Shown here: positions 1 through 5,781 of the stretch, piece after piece
Numbering within the stretch: position 1 is the first letter of the stretch
Layout: each line of letters begins with the position of its first letter
Origin: Bacteroidales bacterium
GTDB lineage: Bacteria; Bacteroidota; Bacteroidia; Bacteroidales; FEN-979
DNA: 5,793 nt
Assembly (NCBI GenBank): GCA_016926765.1
Contig: JAFGNY010000113.1
Span: 1 to 5,793 of the forward strand
Direction: 5' to 3'
Position numbers and translations under genes: made by a program
The notes under the pieces: model-generated
Told to the model about the DNA's origin: nothing
What the model saw: the letters and a program-made list of their open reading frames with translations, nothing else
Database searches by the model: none

Positions 1-754
1 GCATCTGGCGCCATTCAGAGCCATTGAAAAATTCAAACAGGTCTGCTTGTGTATTGTAGATGATCAGTCCTACATCCGGTAAAATTTCATCCCGTTGAGC
101 CTTGGTGAGCCGCGGGATCAGAATCCCTCTATCGGTAGCCGATATATCCAGGATTGCCGAATGATGGGGGGCTGAGCTCCCTGTTTTAATCGCCACACCC
201 GTGACGGGTTGCGTACCGGTGGCACCCGGCACACCCGTGGATGTAACACAGAGAGAGATCCACTGAATACCATTGTAGTAGTCAAGTAAATTGGTGGATG
301 TATTATAAATAAGCGACCCTTCAGCTGGAGAAAGGATTGCTCCTGGTGTGGTTCGGGGGATCAGCACGCCTCTCGACGGATCATCGACATCCAACATCGC
401 TGATTTTTTAGGCTGAACGAAAGCAGAGACGCTTATCAAGGTTCCGCCTCCGGCCTGCAAGGTTCCCGTACTGGTCGAAGTAATTTCCGATTCCACCTTT
501 ACCCAGTAAGTACCGTTATAGTAATTAACCTGGTTTTCCGTGGAGTTGAAAATCAACAGTCCGGTCTCCGGGGAAGGTATCAGATCTCTGGTTGCTGTGG
601 AAAGTCTCGGGAGGATTATCCCACGATTAAAAGCCTTCACATCCAACATGGCTGAATTATCGGGAAAAGTTCCATCCGTATTAATACTCACCTGTGCCAC
701 AAGCAAATAGCTGTGAATTAGACAAGTAAAGAGAACTGTGAGGGTTTTTTGCAT
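1..754 (-). CDS. Secreted Bacteroidota protein with three N-terminal-type modules, 3' end outside the window (partial)
   Basis: The open frame starts at ATG 752-754 and runs without a stop for 251 codons off the left edge. Residues 1-20 form a signal peptide (Lys3, hydrophobic core, 'LLVA' before Gln21), so the product is exported. After it come three copies of one module about 82 residues apart: 34-84, 118-165 and 199-248. Each reads SA(M/I)LD(V/I), then RG(I/V)(I/L)(I/L)PR, then P..G.LI(Y/F)N, then (Y/F)(Y/F)NG..W. This module is common at the front of secreted Bacteroidota proteins; its function is not established. A short glycine-rich linker (GVPGATG, 174-180) precedes copy three. Any catalytic or adhesive domain would lie in the missing part. 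There is no Shine-Dalgarno sequence; a good TAnnTTTG promoter lies about 70 bp upstream. The gene downstream at 3078-4430 carries one copy of the same module. The frame and export call are firm; the role is unknown. Confidence 0.85.
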   Translation of the reverse strand, partial: MQKTLTVLFTCLIHSYLLVAQVSINTDGTFPDNSAMLDVKAFNRGIILPRLSTATRDLIPSPETGLLIFNSTENQVNYYNGTYWVKVESEITSTSTGTLQAGGGTLISVSAFVQPKKSAMLDVDDPSRGVLIPRTTPGAILSPAEGSLIYNTSTNLLDYYNGIQWISLCVTSTGVPGATGTQPVTGVAIKTGSSAPHHSAILDISATDRGILIPRLTKAQRDEILPDVGLIIYNTQADLFEFFNGSEWRQM

Positions 755-815
755 GACTATTAGTTAAGGCTGGTAATTGCAATGATCGAAAACCGTACTT
801 TCACGATCTGGTATA

Positions 816-831
816 TTACATCCAAATGTAA
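816..831. repeat. Inverted repeat TTACAT-N4-ATGTAA over the -7 element
   Basis: Perfect 6 bp arms (816-821 and 826-831) flank the 4 bp CCAA. The repeat covers nearly the whole -7 box of the promoter assigned to the gene at 1-754. A regulator bound here would block RNA polymerase. Such an AT-rich short palindrome can also arise by chance, because TACAT within the -7 box supplies one arm. Confidence 0.35.
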
Positions 832-853
832 ACCATTGCATACAAAAAAGCAA
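823..853 (-). promoter_or_regulatory. Bacteroidota-type promoter for the gene at 1-754
   Basis: On the minus strand TACATTTG at 830-823 matches the -7 consensus TAnnTTTG fully. CTTG at 854-851 (TTG at 853-851) matches three of four bases of the -33 TTTG element, with a 20 bp spacer, the preferred distance. Transcription would begin near 817, leaving a leader of about 60 nt before ATG 754. The -7 element sits inside a short inverted repeat (816-831), which might be an operator. This is a sequence match only. Confidence 0.5.
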
Positions 854-955
854 GTAATTTCCCAAACTTGCGCATATTTCCCGTGGTTAGGTAAAGTCAT
901 AAGCCGGAAATCAGAAGACCGGAATAGCCCATGAGAAGCAAGAAGTTTTGATGAT

Positions 956-1300
956 CTACACAGGTTCCACCCTCTCAACCGGGTACCAGAAAGCTACCTT
1001 GATCACCTTCTCTTCATCTTCCCTGAAAAGATTCATTAAGTCGATGATCCTGTCCTCCTTTGGAAAGAAGCTGTGACAGTATCGTGGAGTGAGGTATTCC
1101 CGGTAACTTCCGAAATTCCGGATCGTTCCCCTCGAAACCTCAATCCAGATCGTCCGCTGATCGTCACCCCCACAGGTCTTTATTCCGGTCATGACCGAAT
1201 AGATATCCTCCATCTTTTGCCTGATTTCACTGGTAATTAAGTTCCGGAGAAATTCTTTATTCTCCAGAATAGCATCAACCTGAGGCGCAAATAATAACAT
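956..1300 (-). CDS. Hypothetical protein, 114 residues, unrecognised
   Basis: The frame runs from ATG 1298-1300 to TAG 956-958. I do not recognise the family. There is no signal peptide or membrane segment, so the product should be cytoplasmic, unlike all its neighbours. Residues 1-42 look mostly helical (acidic and basic residues at helical spacing), followed by a likely strand (TIWIEVSRGTI, 50-60), a charged helix (82-98) and a final strand-like run (KVIKVAFWYPVERV, 99-112). Such an alpha/beta pattern suggests a small globular domain. Cysteines are at 43 and 75. The start is preceded by a run of nine A then G, with no Shine-Dalgarno sequence, and a TATCTTTA promoter-like box lies 13 bp before the start codon. 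It is separated by 193 bp from the gene upstream and 201 bp from the gene downstream, so it is probably transcribed alone. That it is a real gene is supported only by length, clean start context and protein-like composition. Confidence 0.6.
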   Translation of the reverse strand: MLLFAPQVDAILENKEFLRNLITSEIRQKMEDIYSVMTGIKTCGGDDQRTIWIEVSRGTIRNFGSYREYLTPRYCHSFFPKEDRIIDLMNLFREDEEKVIKVAFWYPVERVEPV

Positions 1301-1312
1301 CTTTTTTTTTGA

Positions 1313-1320
1313 TAAAGATA
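1313..1320 (-). promoter_or_regulatory. Weak -7 promoter-like box before the 114-residue gene
   Basis: TATCTTTA on the minus strand (1320-1313) matches seven of eight positions of TAnnTTTG. No TTTG or TTG stands 19-21 bp upstream, where the sequence is AT-rich. If used, the transcript would start within the A tract (1302-1310) and be almost leaderless. Confidence 0.25.
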
Positions 1321-1377
1321 CATCGAAAAACCTTATAAACTTAATCGGTCTGACTTGATCCTTCTTATCACAGGGCT

Positions 1378-1394
1378 CAGGGGGAGAACCCCTG
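1378..1394. repeat. GC-rich hairpin CAGGGG-N5-CCCCTG, possible weak terminator
   Basis: Perfect 6 bp arms (1378-1383 and 1389-1394) with a 5 nt loop lie about 100 nt downstream of the stop of the binding-protein gene. It overlaps a second small palindrome, CTGTT-G-AACAG (1392-1402). Neither has a T tract on the minus strand, so as an intrinsic terminator it is weak. This 193 bp gap (1301-1493) shows nothing else but the promoter-like box listed separately. Confidence 0.3.
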
Positions 1395-1493
1395 TTGAAC
1401 AGTTTTTCAGAATTACCAGGGTATAAAGGTTCCAGGCTATCCGCAGGTAAACAGGTTGTAATTTTCGGTTACCACATTATCTCCAACAGGATG

Positions 1494-2948
1494 TCACTCA
1501 AGTAGGAACCACCTGCGGTAGATCTCCTCATAGGTGCCGTCGTTCTTCAGTTCGTCCAAAGCCTTTTGCCAGTCCTCAACAATGGACGGGGAGGTGTTTT
1601 TCGAGAAGGCAATGTAGTAATCCGACGACATCAGCGCAAAGGCCGGAGTCACCTGACTGATGCCGAATCCCGCTTCGATCAGGATGTCGGGAAAGGTTAT
1701 GGAAGTGCAGACGAAAGCCTGGATCTCGCCGTTCATCAGCTTCCTGGTCTGTTCGATGGGATCGCTGCCGGATACCAGGTTGGAGAATCCCAGCGAACGG
1801 AGGTACTGGTCGGAGAACCAGGAGCTGACCGTTCCCACCGTCGTAAGGTTTTTCGCATCATCCAGGGTATTGATCACGACCCCTGAGCCGTTTTGAATAT
1901 AAAAATAAGTGGTGTTGGTTCCCAACGGTCCGACCCACTGGAACAGGGTATCCCTGATCTCTGTCCGGTCCATGGTGAAGAGGCAGAAATTGGGATTGAT
2001 CAGGGCCAGGTCATACCCGATACTCCACAATGTCAGCGTAATATCAGCATAGAATCCGTTCTTTTTCATGATCTCCCTGACTACCTCTGTGCCGAAACCG
2101 GTGATGTCCCCATAGGCATCGCGGAAGGTGAGCGGAGGGTAGTTTTCCGTGTAGATCTGGAAGCTGCCCGGGAAATCAGAGGTGTTCAGGAAAGTACGGC
2201 AGAGGGAGGCCATGACGCCATTTTCCTTCAACAGGTCAATCTGGCGCTGGAAGTCGGCCACAACGTTATCGGGAACATTTCTGTTGAATGCAAAATAAAC
2301 CAGATCTGTCCGGATGGTCAGTCTTTCGGCCACCGAATAGATGGATTTTCCGAGGTTACCCAGTGCTGCTTCAGCAGTAAGCCGGTCAGAAGGAAAGAGA
2401 TCGATCTCTCCCTTCAGCAGTTTATCGAAGGCTCCGATATGGTTGGTACAATAGACCAGGTTGGTAAACCCCTGCCCCTCCAGGTACTGGGTGATGGCAT
2501 AGTCAGGCACGACGCCGATTTTACCGATGCCTTTAGCCTCCTCCAGAGAGCTGATCCGGATCGTACTACCGGCCACTGAATAGAAAATCCAGTCGAGGCT
2601 CGCGATCGGCCCGGCCCACTTGAACAGGTCTTTGCGTTCTTCGTTCAGTACAGTGGAGAACAGGACGGCGTTGCCGGTGTTCAACGCCGTGGTATAGGCC
2701 TGGTCCCATGGCAATACCGTTACCCCGAAGGGAATCTCCAGCTCTCCGCATATCCGTTTGAGTAGTTCCGGAGCCAGGCCCGTCAGTACGTCGTTTTCGG
2801 TATAGTTGAACGGCTCGTACTCCTCTGTCAGAAAACTGAAGGTGTAAGGATAGGAGGATGGTTTACTCTCTTTTTTACATGCTGGAGATAGGGCCATCAG
2901 CCATACAATGAATGTTGCGACCAGCAGATAACGATTTTGTCTGAACAT
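1494..2948 (-). CDS. Lipoprotein with two tandem solute-binding domains (SBP_bac_3-like)
   Basis: This 484-residue protein starts at ATG 2946-2948 and ends at TGA 1494-1496. Residues 1-23 are a lipoprotein signal with Cys24 as acceptor (LSPAC; Pro at -2 is not the usual lipobox). KKESK follows, lacking the acidic export tag of surface lipoproteins, so it probably faces the periplasm. Two copies of the extracellular solute-binding protein family 3 fold follow, about 34-258 and 262-484. Matching blocks are YEPFNYTEND/YPPLTFRDAY, WAGP (111)/WVGP (338), SLEEAKG.(134)/TLDDAKN.(361), GFTNLV/GFSNLV, and FNRNVPD/FSKNTSP. The arginine that in amino-acid binders holds the ligand carboxylate appears as Arg105 and Arg332. 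The later acidic residue that holds the amino group is Asp188 in copy one but Thr415 in copy two. The likely role is binding a small polar ligand for uptake or sensing. No permease, ATPase or kinase lies nearby, so ligand and partner are unknown. Confidence 0.85.
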   Translation of the reverse strand: MFRQNRYLLVATFIVWLMALSPACKKESKPSSYPYTFSFLTEEYEPFNYTENDVLTGLAPELLKRICGELEIPFGVTVLPWDQAYTTALNTGNAVLFSTVLNEERKDLFKWAGPIASLDWIFYSVAGSTIRISSLEEAKGIGKIGVVPDYAITQYLEGQGFTNLVYCTNHIGAFDKLLKGEIDLFPSDRLTAEAALGNLGKSIYSVAERLTIRTDLVYFAFNRNVPDNVVADFQRQIDLLKENGVMASLCRTFLNTSDFPGSFQIYTENYPPLTFRDAYGDITGFGTEVVREIMKKNGFYADITLTLWSIGYDLALINPNFCLFTMDRTEIRDTLFQWVGPLGTNTTYFYIQNGSGVVINTLDDAKNLTTVGTVSSWFSDQYLRSLGFSNLVSGSDPIEQTRKLMNGEIQAFVCTSITFPDILIEAGFGISQVTPAFALMSSDYYIAFSKNTSPSIVEDWQKALDELKNDGTYEEIYRRWFLLE

Positions 2949-2973
2949 ACTAAAGAATCAGGGGTTAATCCTG

Positions 2974-2981
2974 CAAAGATA
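2974..2981 (-). promoter_or_regulatory. -7 promoter element for the tandem binding-protein gene
   Basis: TATCTTTG on the minus strand (2981-2974) fits TAnnTTTG at every position and lies 25 bp before ATG 2948. No clear TTTG is found 19-21 bp further upstream, so the -33 half is missing or degenerate. It gives the gene its own promoter, separate from the SGNH-like gene 129 bp away. Confidence 0.42.
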
Positions 2982-3016
2982 AAAAATTTGACTTCGATGT
3001 TCGATGGGGCGATTGA

Positions 3017-3046
3017 AGATTGAATCTGGGATTTCAGACTTGAAAT
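3017..3046. repeat. Two small adjacent palindromes in the 129 bp gap
   Basis: AGATT-G-AATCT (3017-3027) and ATTTCA-GACT-TGAAAT (3031-3046) have perfect arms of 5 and 6 bp. They lie between the end of the SGNH-like gene and the promoter element of the binding-protein gene. On the minus strand there is no T tract after either, so a terminator role is doubtful; an operator is possible. AT-rich short palindromes are frequent by chance. Confidence 0.25.
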
Positions 3047-3077
3047 TTTATTTTCCGTTGTATCAGACTGGTTTTTT

Positions 3078-4430
3078 TTATGGCAATACTGGTGTTGTAG
3101 CCATGTATGTAGCCTCATAGCTGATTGCCGCATCAAAAATCTCTTGAACAAACTGAGGAGCAATCAGTTGGGTGGCTTCAGCATTGGGATGGCTGTCACC
3201 CGGAGATGCGGCATAACTGCTTAGCATCATGCCATCAGGGCCTGTCAGTTTGCTAAAAAAGTCAAAAACATAGGCATTTGGGGGAAATGTACTGTAACCG
3301 GCATCCAATCCTGCAGCCAGGGTGTCTTTGGCCCATTTACAGAAATCCCGCGACAATGCCGCCTCTGAGGAGTTGGTTGAGTTAGGTTCCAGTGGCGCAT
3401 TGGTCCACAGAACGAAAAAATTCTCCGGAAGGGATTCAGCCACTTGCAAAATATGACGCCAATGCCACTTGTAGTTGTACACCGATTTCAAATAGGGGGT
3501 CAGGGTATCTTCCGGTGACCCCACTGACACCATTGCTGAGGAGGGGAAGCATGACTTAATGACAATGATCCGGTTGCCGGGAAGATAGTACCCGATGCCT
3601 GTATAGGGATCCGGGTCCTCAAAAAAAGCATGTTGTGTCGCCCATTCGTTATCTGAAGGCGCCCACCACTCTTCATCCATCATCACCATCTCATCTCCTG
3701 TGTATCCATGTGTGGTGTTGTAAGCTATCATCTCCTGCGGTATACTGGTACTGCTGCCATTTGGGCCCCAGATGTTGGCTCCTGTGGAGTGATGCAAAAA
3801 TATACCACTCCGGAATTGAAGGGGTTCAGGAGGATTCTGTACCGTGACCTGAAACTCACAGGTTTCTGTTCCGGAATAAAGGGTAAAATCGTTCAGTCCG
3901 TTCACCAGAGGAGTTCCCGAACCGGTGAGTGTGACTATCTGCAGCCCGGTCTGGGTAAACACCCCGGATCCATGAAAGTGAAATCCATTCACCTGATTGC
4001 TGTATAGCTCATATCCTCCCAGACTGAAGGCATCGACCTGGATAGTGACTGTGTTAGGGGTTGTCAGAGCCTGGCCTGTATAATAGGACCCGTTGACTAC
4101 CAGCAGACCACAATCTGGACTTGCATGCCCTGAGCAGGGGCAAAACCACCCTTTCTCCTGACCCGTATAAAACTCAATACAGTTCAGGTCGGTATTGTAG
4201 ATGAGAAGCCCTTCTGCCGGTGAAACGATGGCGTTGCGCTGCAGGGTGGTAAGCCTGGGAGGAAGGAATCCTTTTTGATCCGATTTTACCTCCAGCATAG
4301 CTGATGGATCCGGGTCGTTTCCATCAACCGATATGTTTACCTGACCCCTCGCCTCCGGAATACACAGAATCAGAATCATCCAGGACATGACAAGCGCAGA
4401 AAGATATGGTTTGCAGGGACTAATCATCAT
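3078..4430 (-). CDS. Secreted multidomain protein with C-terminal SGNH-hydrolase-like domain
   Basis: I start this 450-residue protein at ATG 4428-4430. The frame is open to a TTG at 4457, but the ATG (followed by a second ATG) puts a normal signal peptide at the N-terminus: residues 1-29, ending EARG before Gln30. Three parts follow. Residues 43-95 are one Bacteroidota N-terminal module (SAMLEV, LPPRLTT, SPAEGLLIYNT, final Trp95), also present three times in the gene at 1-754. Residues 107-197 are a beta-sandwich repeat (GSYYTGQALT..., NGFHFHGSGVF..TG, TLTGSGTP, Cys191) common in secreted Bacteroidota proteins. Residues 206-440 resemble the SGNH hydrolase fold: HHSTG (213-217, candidate nucleophile Ser215), KSCFPSS (292-298), WTNAPL (342-347) and GDSHPN with candidate Asp412/His414. 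It may be a carbohydrate or lipid esterase acting outside the cytoplasm; the substrate is unknown. No type IX C-terminal sorting domain is seen. TAA lies in a run of eight A. Catalysis is inferred from motif order. Confidence 0.8.
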   Translation of the reverse strand: MMISPCKPYLSALVMSWMILILCIPEARGQVNISVDGNDPDPSAMLEVKSDQKGFLPPRLTTLQRNAIVSPAEGLLIYNTDLNCIEFYTGQEKGWFCPCSGHASPDCGLLVVNGSYYTGQALTTPNTVTIQVDAFSLGGYELYSNQVNGFHFHGSGVFTQTGLQIVTLTGSGTPLVNGLNDFTLYSGTETCEFQVTVQNPPEPLQFRSGIFLHHSTGANIWGPNGSSTSIPQEMIAYNTTHGYTGDEMVMMDEEWWAPSDNEWATQHAFFEDPDPYTGIGYYLPGNRIIVIKSCFPSSAMVSVGSPEDTLTPYLKSVYNYKWHWRHILQVAESLPENFFVLWTNAPLEPNSTNSSEAALSRDFCKWAKDTLAAGLDAGYSTFPPNAYVFDFFSKLTGPDGMMLSSYAASPGDSHPNAEATQLIAPQFVQEIFDAAISYEATYMATTPVLP

Positions 4431-4465
4431 AGCGAAGTTTATTATGTTAATAACCAATATTTTAT

Positions 4466-4481
4466 AAAGGGAAAACCCTTT
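4466..4481. repeat. Inverted repeat AAAGGG-AAAA-CCCTTT between the two upstream genes
   Basis: Perfect 6 bp arms (4466-4471, 4476-4481) and a 4 nt loop lie about 60 nt after the stop of the FN3/TIGR02145 lipoprotein gene and 35 nt before ATG 4430. On the minus strand the stem is preceded by A-rich sequence and followed by TTTATAAAATATT, so it could be a modest terminator of the upstream gene. It could equally be an operator for the SGNH-like gene. I see no clear TAnnTTTG promoter in this 112 bp gap. Confidence 0.4.
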
Positions 4482-4542
4482 TCATTTTTCAATTATCCCA
4501 TACTTCCGGAATGGAGTATCTGAAATCCTGCCCCAATATCCA

Positions 4543-5583
4543 CTAATCTTTCACACACCGGATCGACCATCCATTATCCTTCCCGCTTTCGCTCCAGTAG
4601 ATCACAGCCTGATCATGCATCAGATAACGGTCAAAGACCCCTGAGTATCCGGTGGTTGTACTCCACCATGTTCCATAGTAGCCTACATGATGAAACTGGC
4701 CATCAGAATACCGGTAACCTCCCGGAAGAGCAGTGAAACCCGATTCATTTGTTGCTCCTACATTTGGGCTAATCCAATATAATTCACTGTTATCCTTCAT
4801 TTTTCCACCAGCCACATCCTCTCCCCCCAGAAAATCTGTCAGAACTGTCCATTCGGCATCGCTCGGCAGGTGCCACCCATCGGGACAAATTCCCTGAACA
4901 TCGCTTGGGTTGGCAGAACTACCTGAAGATCCATTCATGGCCGCCGGCCAATTATACAATACACCATAGGCTGCGTAATTGATCGTCCCTTTGGCAGTCG
5001 CTACGTCGGTTCCGTTATATCCATAAACATAGTAATACGGTTGTGTTTCAGATGAGGTTCCGGGACCAGCAACAGCAGGCAGATACCGAAGATTTTCCGC
5101 CATCCAGGTCTGGTTTCCGATTGTTATGGTTTTGTAAACGCTGCCATCCCGGTTATCGGTAAAGGTTGCGTGCGGGCCACCTCCGGTTGTTGTGAAACAC
5201 ATCGTGCTACCGTAAGCAGTCCCCTGACTGTTCGTTGCGTAGGCCCTCACATAATAATCGGTTTCGGCCAGTAAGTTTTGGAGATCACTTGTAAAAGAGC
5301 CTGCTCCTTTTCCGTCAACGGTCTTGGGATCGGCAATCGTGGGATTTACATGGGTATTATAAACAACACCCCTTTCGGTTACAGTAAAACCTCCATCAGA
5401 AGTTATATTACCTCCGCAGGTTGCAGAACTTTGGGTAATATTCGTAACCTCTTTGGTAATCAGTACAGGGATGTTTCCTCCGGTTTCATTGCTGTTGTCT
5501 TCTTTTTCACATCCTGCTGCAAACAGCAACAAGACAATGATCAGTAATGAGAAAGCCGTTGCTTTTAGTTTTTGTTTCACCAT
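4543..5583 (-). CDS. Lipoprotein with FN3-like domain and Fibrobacter succinogenes major paralogous domain
   Basis: This 346-residue protein runs from ATG 5581-5583 to TAG 4543-4545. Residues 1-24 are a lipoprotein signal with a good lipobox (FAAGC, acceptor Cys25). The next residues, EKEDN, are acidic, which in Bacteroidota resembles the export tag for lipoproteins moved to the outer face. Residues 39-132 form a fibronectin type III-like module (VTNITQSSAT.GG at the front, ERGVVYN in the middle, YYVRAYATNSQGTAYG at the end). Residues 142-346 fit the Fibrobacter succinogenes major paralogous domain (TIGR02145, PF09603): DGSVYKTITIGNQTWMAENL, YGVLYNW, GICPDGWHLPSDAEW, GFTALPGGYR, WWSTT and the terminal SIRCVKD. 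The biochemical function of that family is not established; members are surface or secreted and occur in large paralogous sets. An extended Shine-Dalgarno sequence lies just before the start. The domain calls are strong. Confidence 0.92.
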   Translation of the reverse strand: MVKQKLKATAFSLLIIVLLLFAAGCEKEDNSNETGGNIPVLITKEVTNITQSSATCGGNITSDGGFTVTERGVVYNTHVNPTIADPKTVDGKGAGSFTSDLQNLLAETDYYVRAYATNSQGTAYGSTMCFTTTGGGPHATFTDNRDGSVYKTITIGNQTWMAENLRYLPAVAGPGTSSETQPYYYVYGYNGTDVATAKGTINYAAYGVLYNWPAAMNGSSGSSANPSDVQGICPDGWHLPSDAEWTVLTDFLGGEDVAGGKMKDNSELYWISPNVGATNESGFTALPGGYRYSDGQFHHVGYYGTWWSTTTGYSGVFDRYLMHDQAVIYWSESGKDNGWSIRCVKD

Positions 5584-5585
5584 TT

Positions 5586-5593
5586 ACCTCCTT
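5586..5593 (-). promoter_or_regulatory. Strong Shine-Dalgarno sequence AAGGAGGT of the TIGR02145 lipoprotein gene
   Basis: The minus strand reads AAAGGAGGTAA directly before ATG 5583, a near-perfect complement of the 16S rRNA tail. Only three bases separate GGAGG from the start codon, shorter than the usual 5-9. The other four genes in the window have no such site, as expected in Bacteroidota, where the anti-Shine-Dalgarno tail is often sequestered on the ribosome. Confidence 0.75.
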
Positions 5594-5649
5594 TCCGATG
5601 GGTTCGTGTGGTAGATTCGGGTAGTAAATGTATGAATTTCCGGGAAATC

Positions 5650-5665
5650 AGAACATTGTTGTTCT
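5650..5665. repeat. Inverted repeat AGAACA-N4-TGTTCT upstream of the TIGR02145 lipoprotein gene
   Basis: Perfect 6 bp arms flank TTGT, 67 bp before ATG 5583. It lies in the leader if the promoter at 5693-5722 is used, or near the -33 region if the weaker box TACATTTA (5632-5625) is used. A dimeric regulator could bind here, or the RNA could fold; neither is shown by sequence alone. Confidence 0.35.
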
Positions 5666-5692
5666 CCTCATAGTAATGCGAATCAAGGGTTG

Positions 5693-5722
5693 AAAATCTA
5701 TAAGATAGCACTTTATAAACAA
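5693..5722 (-). promoter_or_regulatory. Candidate promoter of the TIGR02145 lipoprotein gene
   Basis: On the minus strand TTG (5722-5720) and TAGATTTT (5700-5693) are separated by 19 bp. The -7 box matches seven of eight TAnnTTTG positions. The leader would be about 100 nt and contain the AGAACA inverted repeat. A rival box, TACATTTA at 5632-5625, is also seven of eight but lacks a -33 partner. Confidence 0.3.
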
Positions 5723-5734
5723 TACCAATAAAGA

Positions 5735-5781
5735 TTTAAAAGCTCATGATTAACTTTTAAAGCAGCCCTTTGCTGAGCTTT
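5735..5781. terminator. Inverted repeats at the right edge, possible terminator of a gene beyond the window
   Basis: TTTAAAAG (5735-5742) and CTTTTAAA (5754-5761) are perfect 8 bp arms around 11 bp. Overlapping them, AAAGC (5759-5763) pairs with GCTTT (5777-5781), and the inner AGC/GCT (5764-5766, 5772-5774) extends this stem with a 2 nt bulge. On the minus strand the pair is followed by TCTTTATTGG, which is T-rich but not a clean tract. It may end a minus-strand gene lying to the right. The remaining sequence up to 5793 shows no gene. Confidence 0.35.

Noticed and set aside
174..186. Possible collagen-like Gly-X-Y repeat in the partial gene (coordinates are protein residues of the gene at 1-754)
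   Set aside because: Only GVPGATG fits the triplet rule; the spacing then breaks, so it is simply a glycine-rich linker.
760..978. Minus-strand 72-codon frame between the 114-residue gene and the gene at 1-754
   Set aside because: It starts with TTG inside the preceding gene, has no recognisable domain, and covers the best promoter match of the window. Starting at its first ATG (900) leaves 46 residues of unremarkable composition.
1566..1896. Two plus-strand frames of 106 and 78 codons
   Set aside because: Both are antisense to the second domain of the binding protein and have no domain or start signal of their own.
1893..2579. Plus-strand 228-codon frame
   Set aside because: It lies wholly opposite the tandem binding-protein gene, whose domain structure is clear, and its translation resembles no family.
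2566..2751. Minus-strand 61-codon frame within the binding-protein gene
   Set aside because: It is Arg-rich, in a shifted frame of a well supported gene.
2897..3163. Minus-strand 88-codon frame bridging the SGNH-like and binding-protein genes
   Set aside because: It overlaps the ends of both genes in another frame and spans the promoter element; no family resemblance.
3635..4007. Plus-strand frames of 70 and 99 codons
   Set aside because: Both are antisense to the SGNH-like gene; composition is high in Cys and Trp without pattern, typical of shadow frames.
4431..4457. Longer TTG start of the SGNH-like gene (459 residues)
   Set aside because: It adds nine residues in front of an otherwise normal signal peptide and lies in the AT-rich leader; the paired ATG at 4430/4427 is preferred.
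4500..4519. Imperfect hairpin after the TIGR02145 lipoprotein gene
   Set aside because: The arms ATACT/AGTAT carry a mismatch on the transcribed strand when extended and no T tract follows, so it is not a convincing terminator.
5278..5547. Plus-strand 89-codon frame
   Set aside because: It is antisense to the FN3-like domain of the TIGR02145 lipoprotein and has no features of its own.
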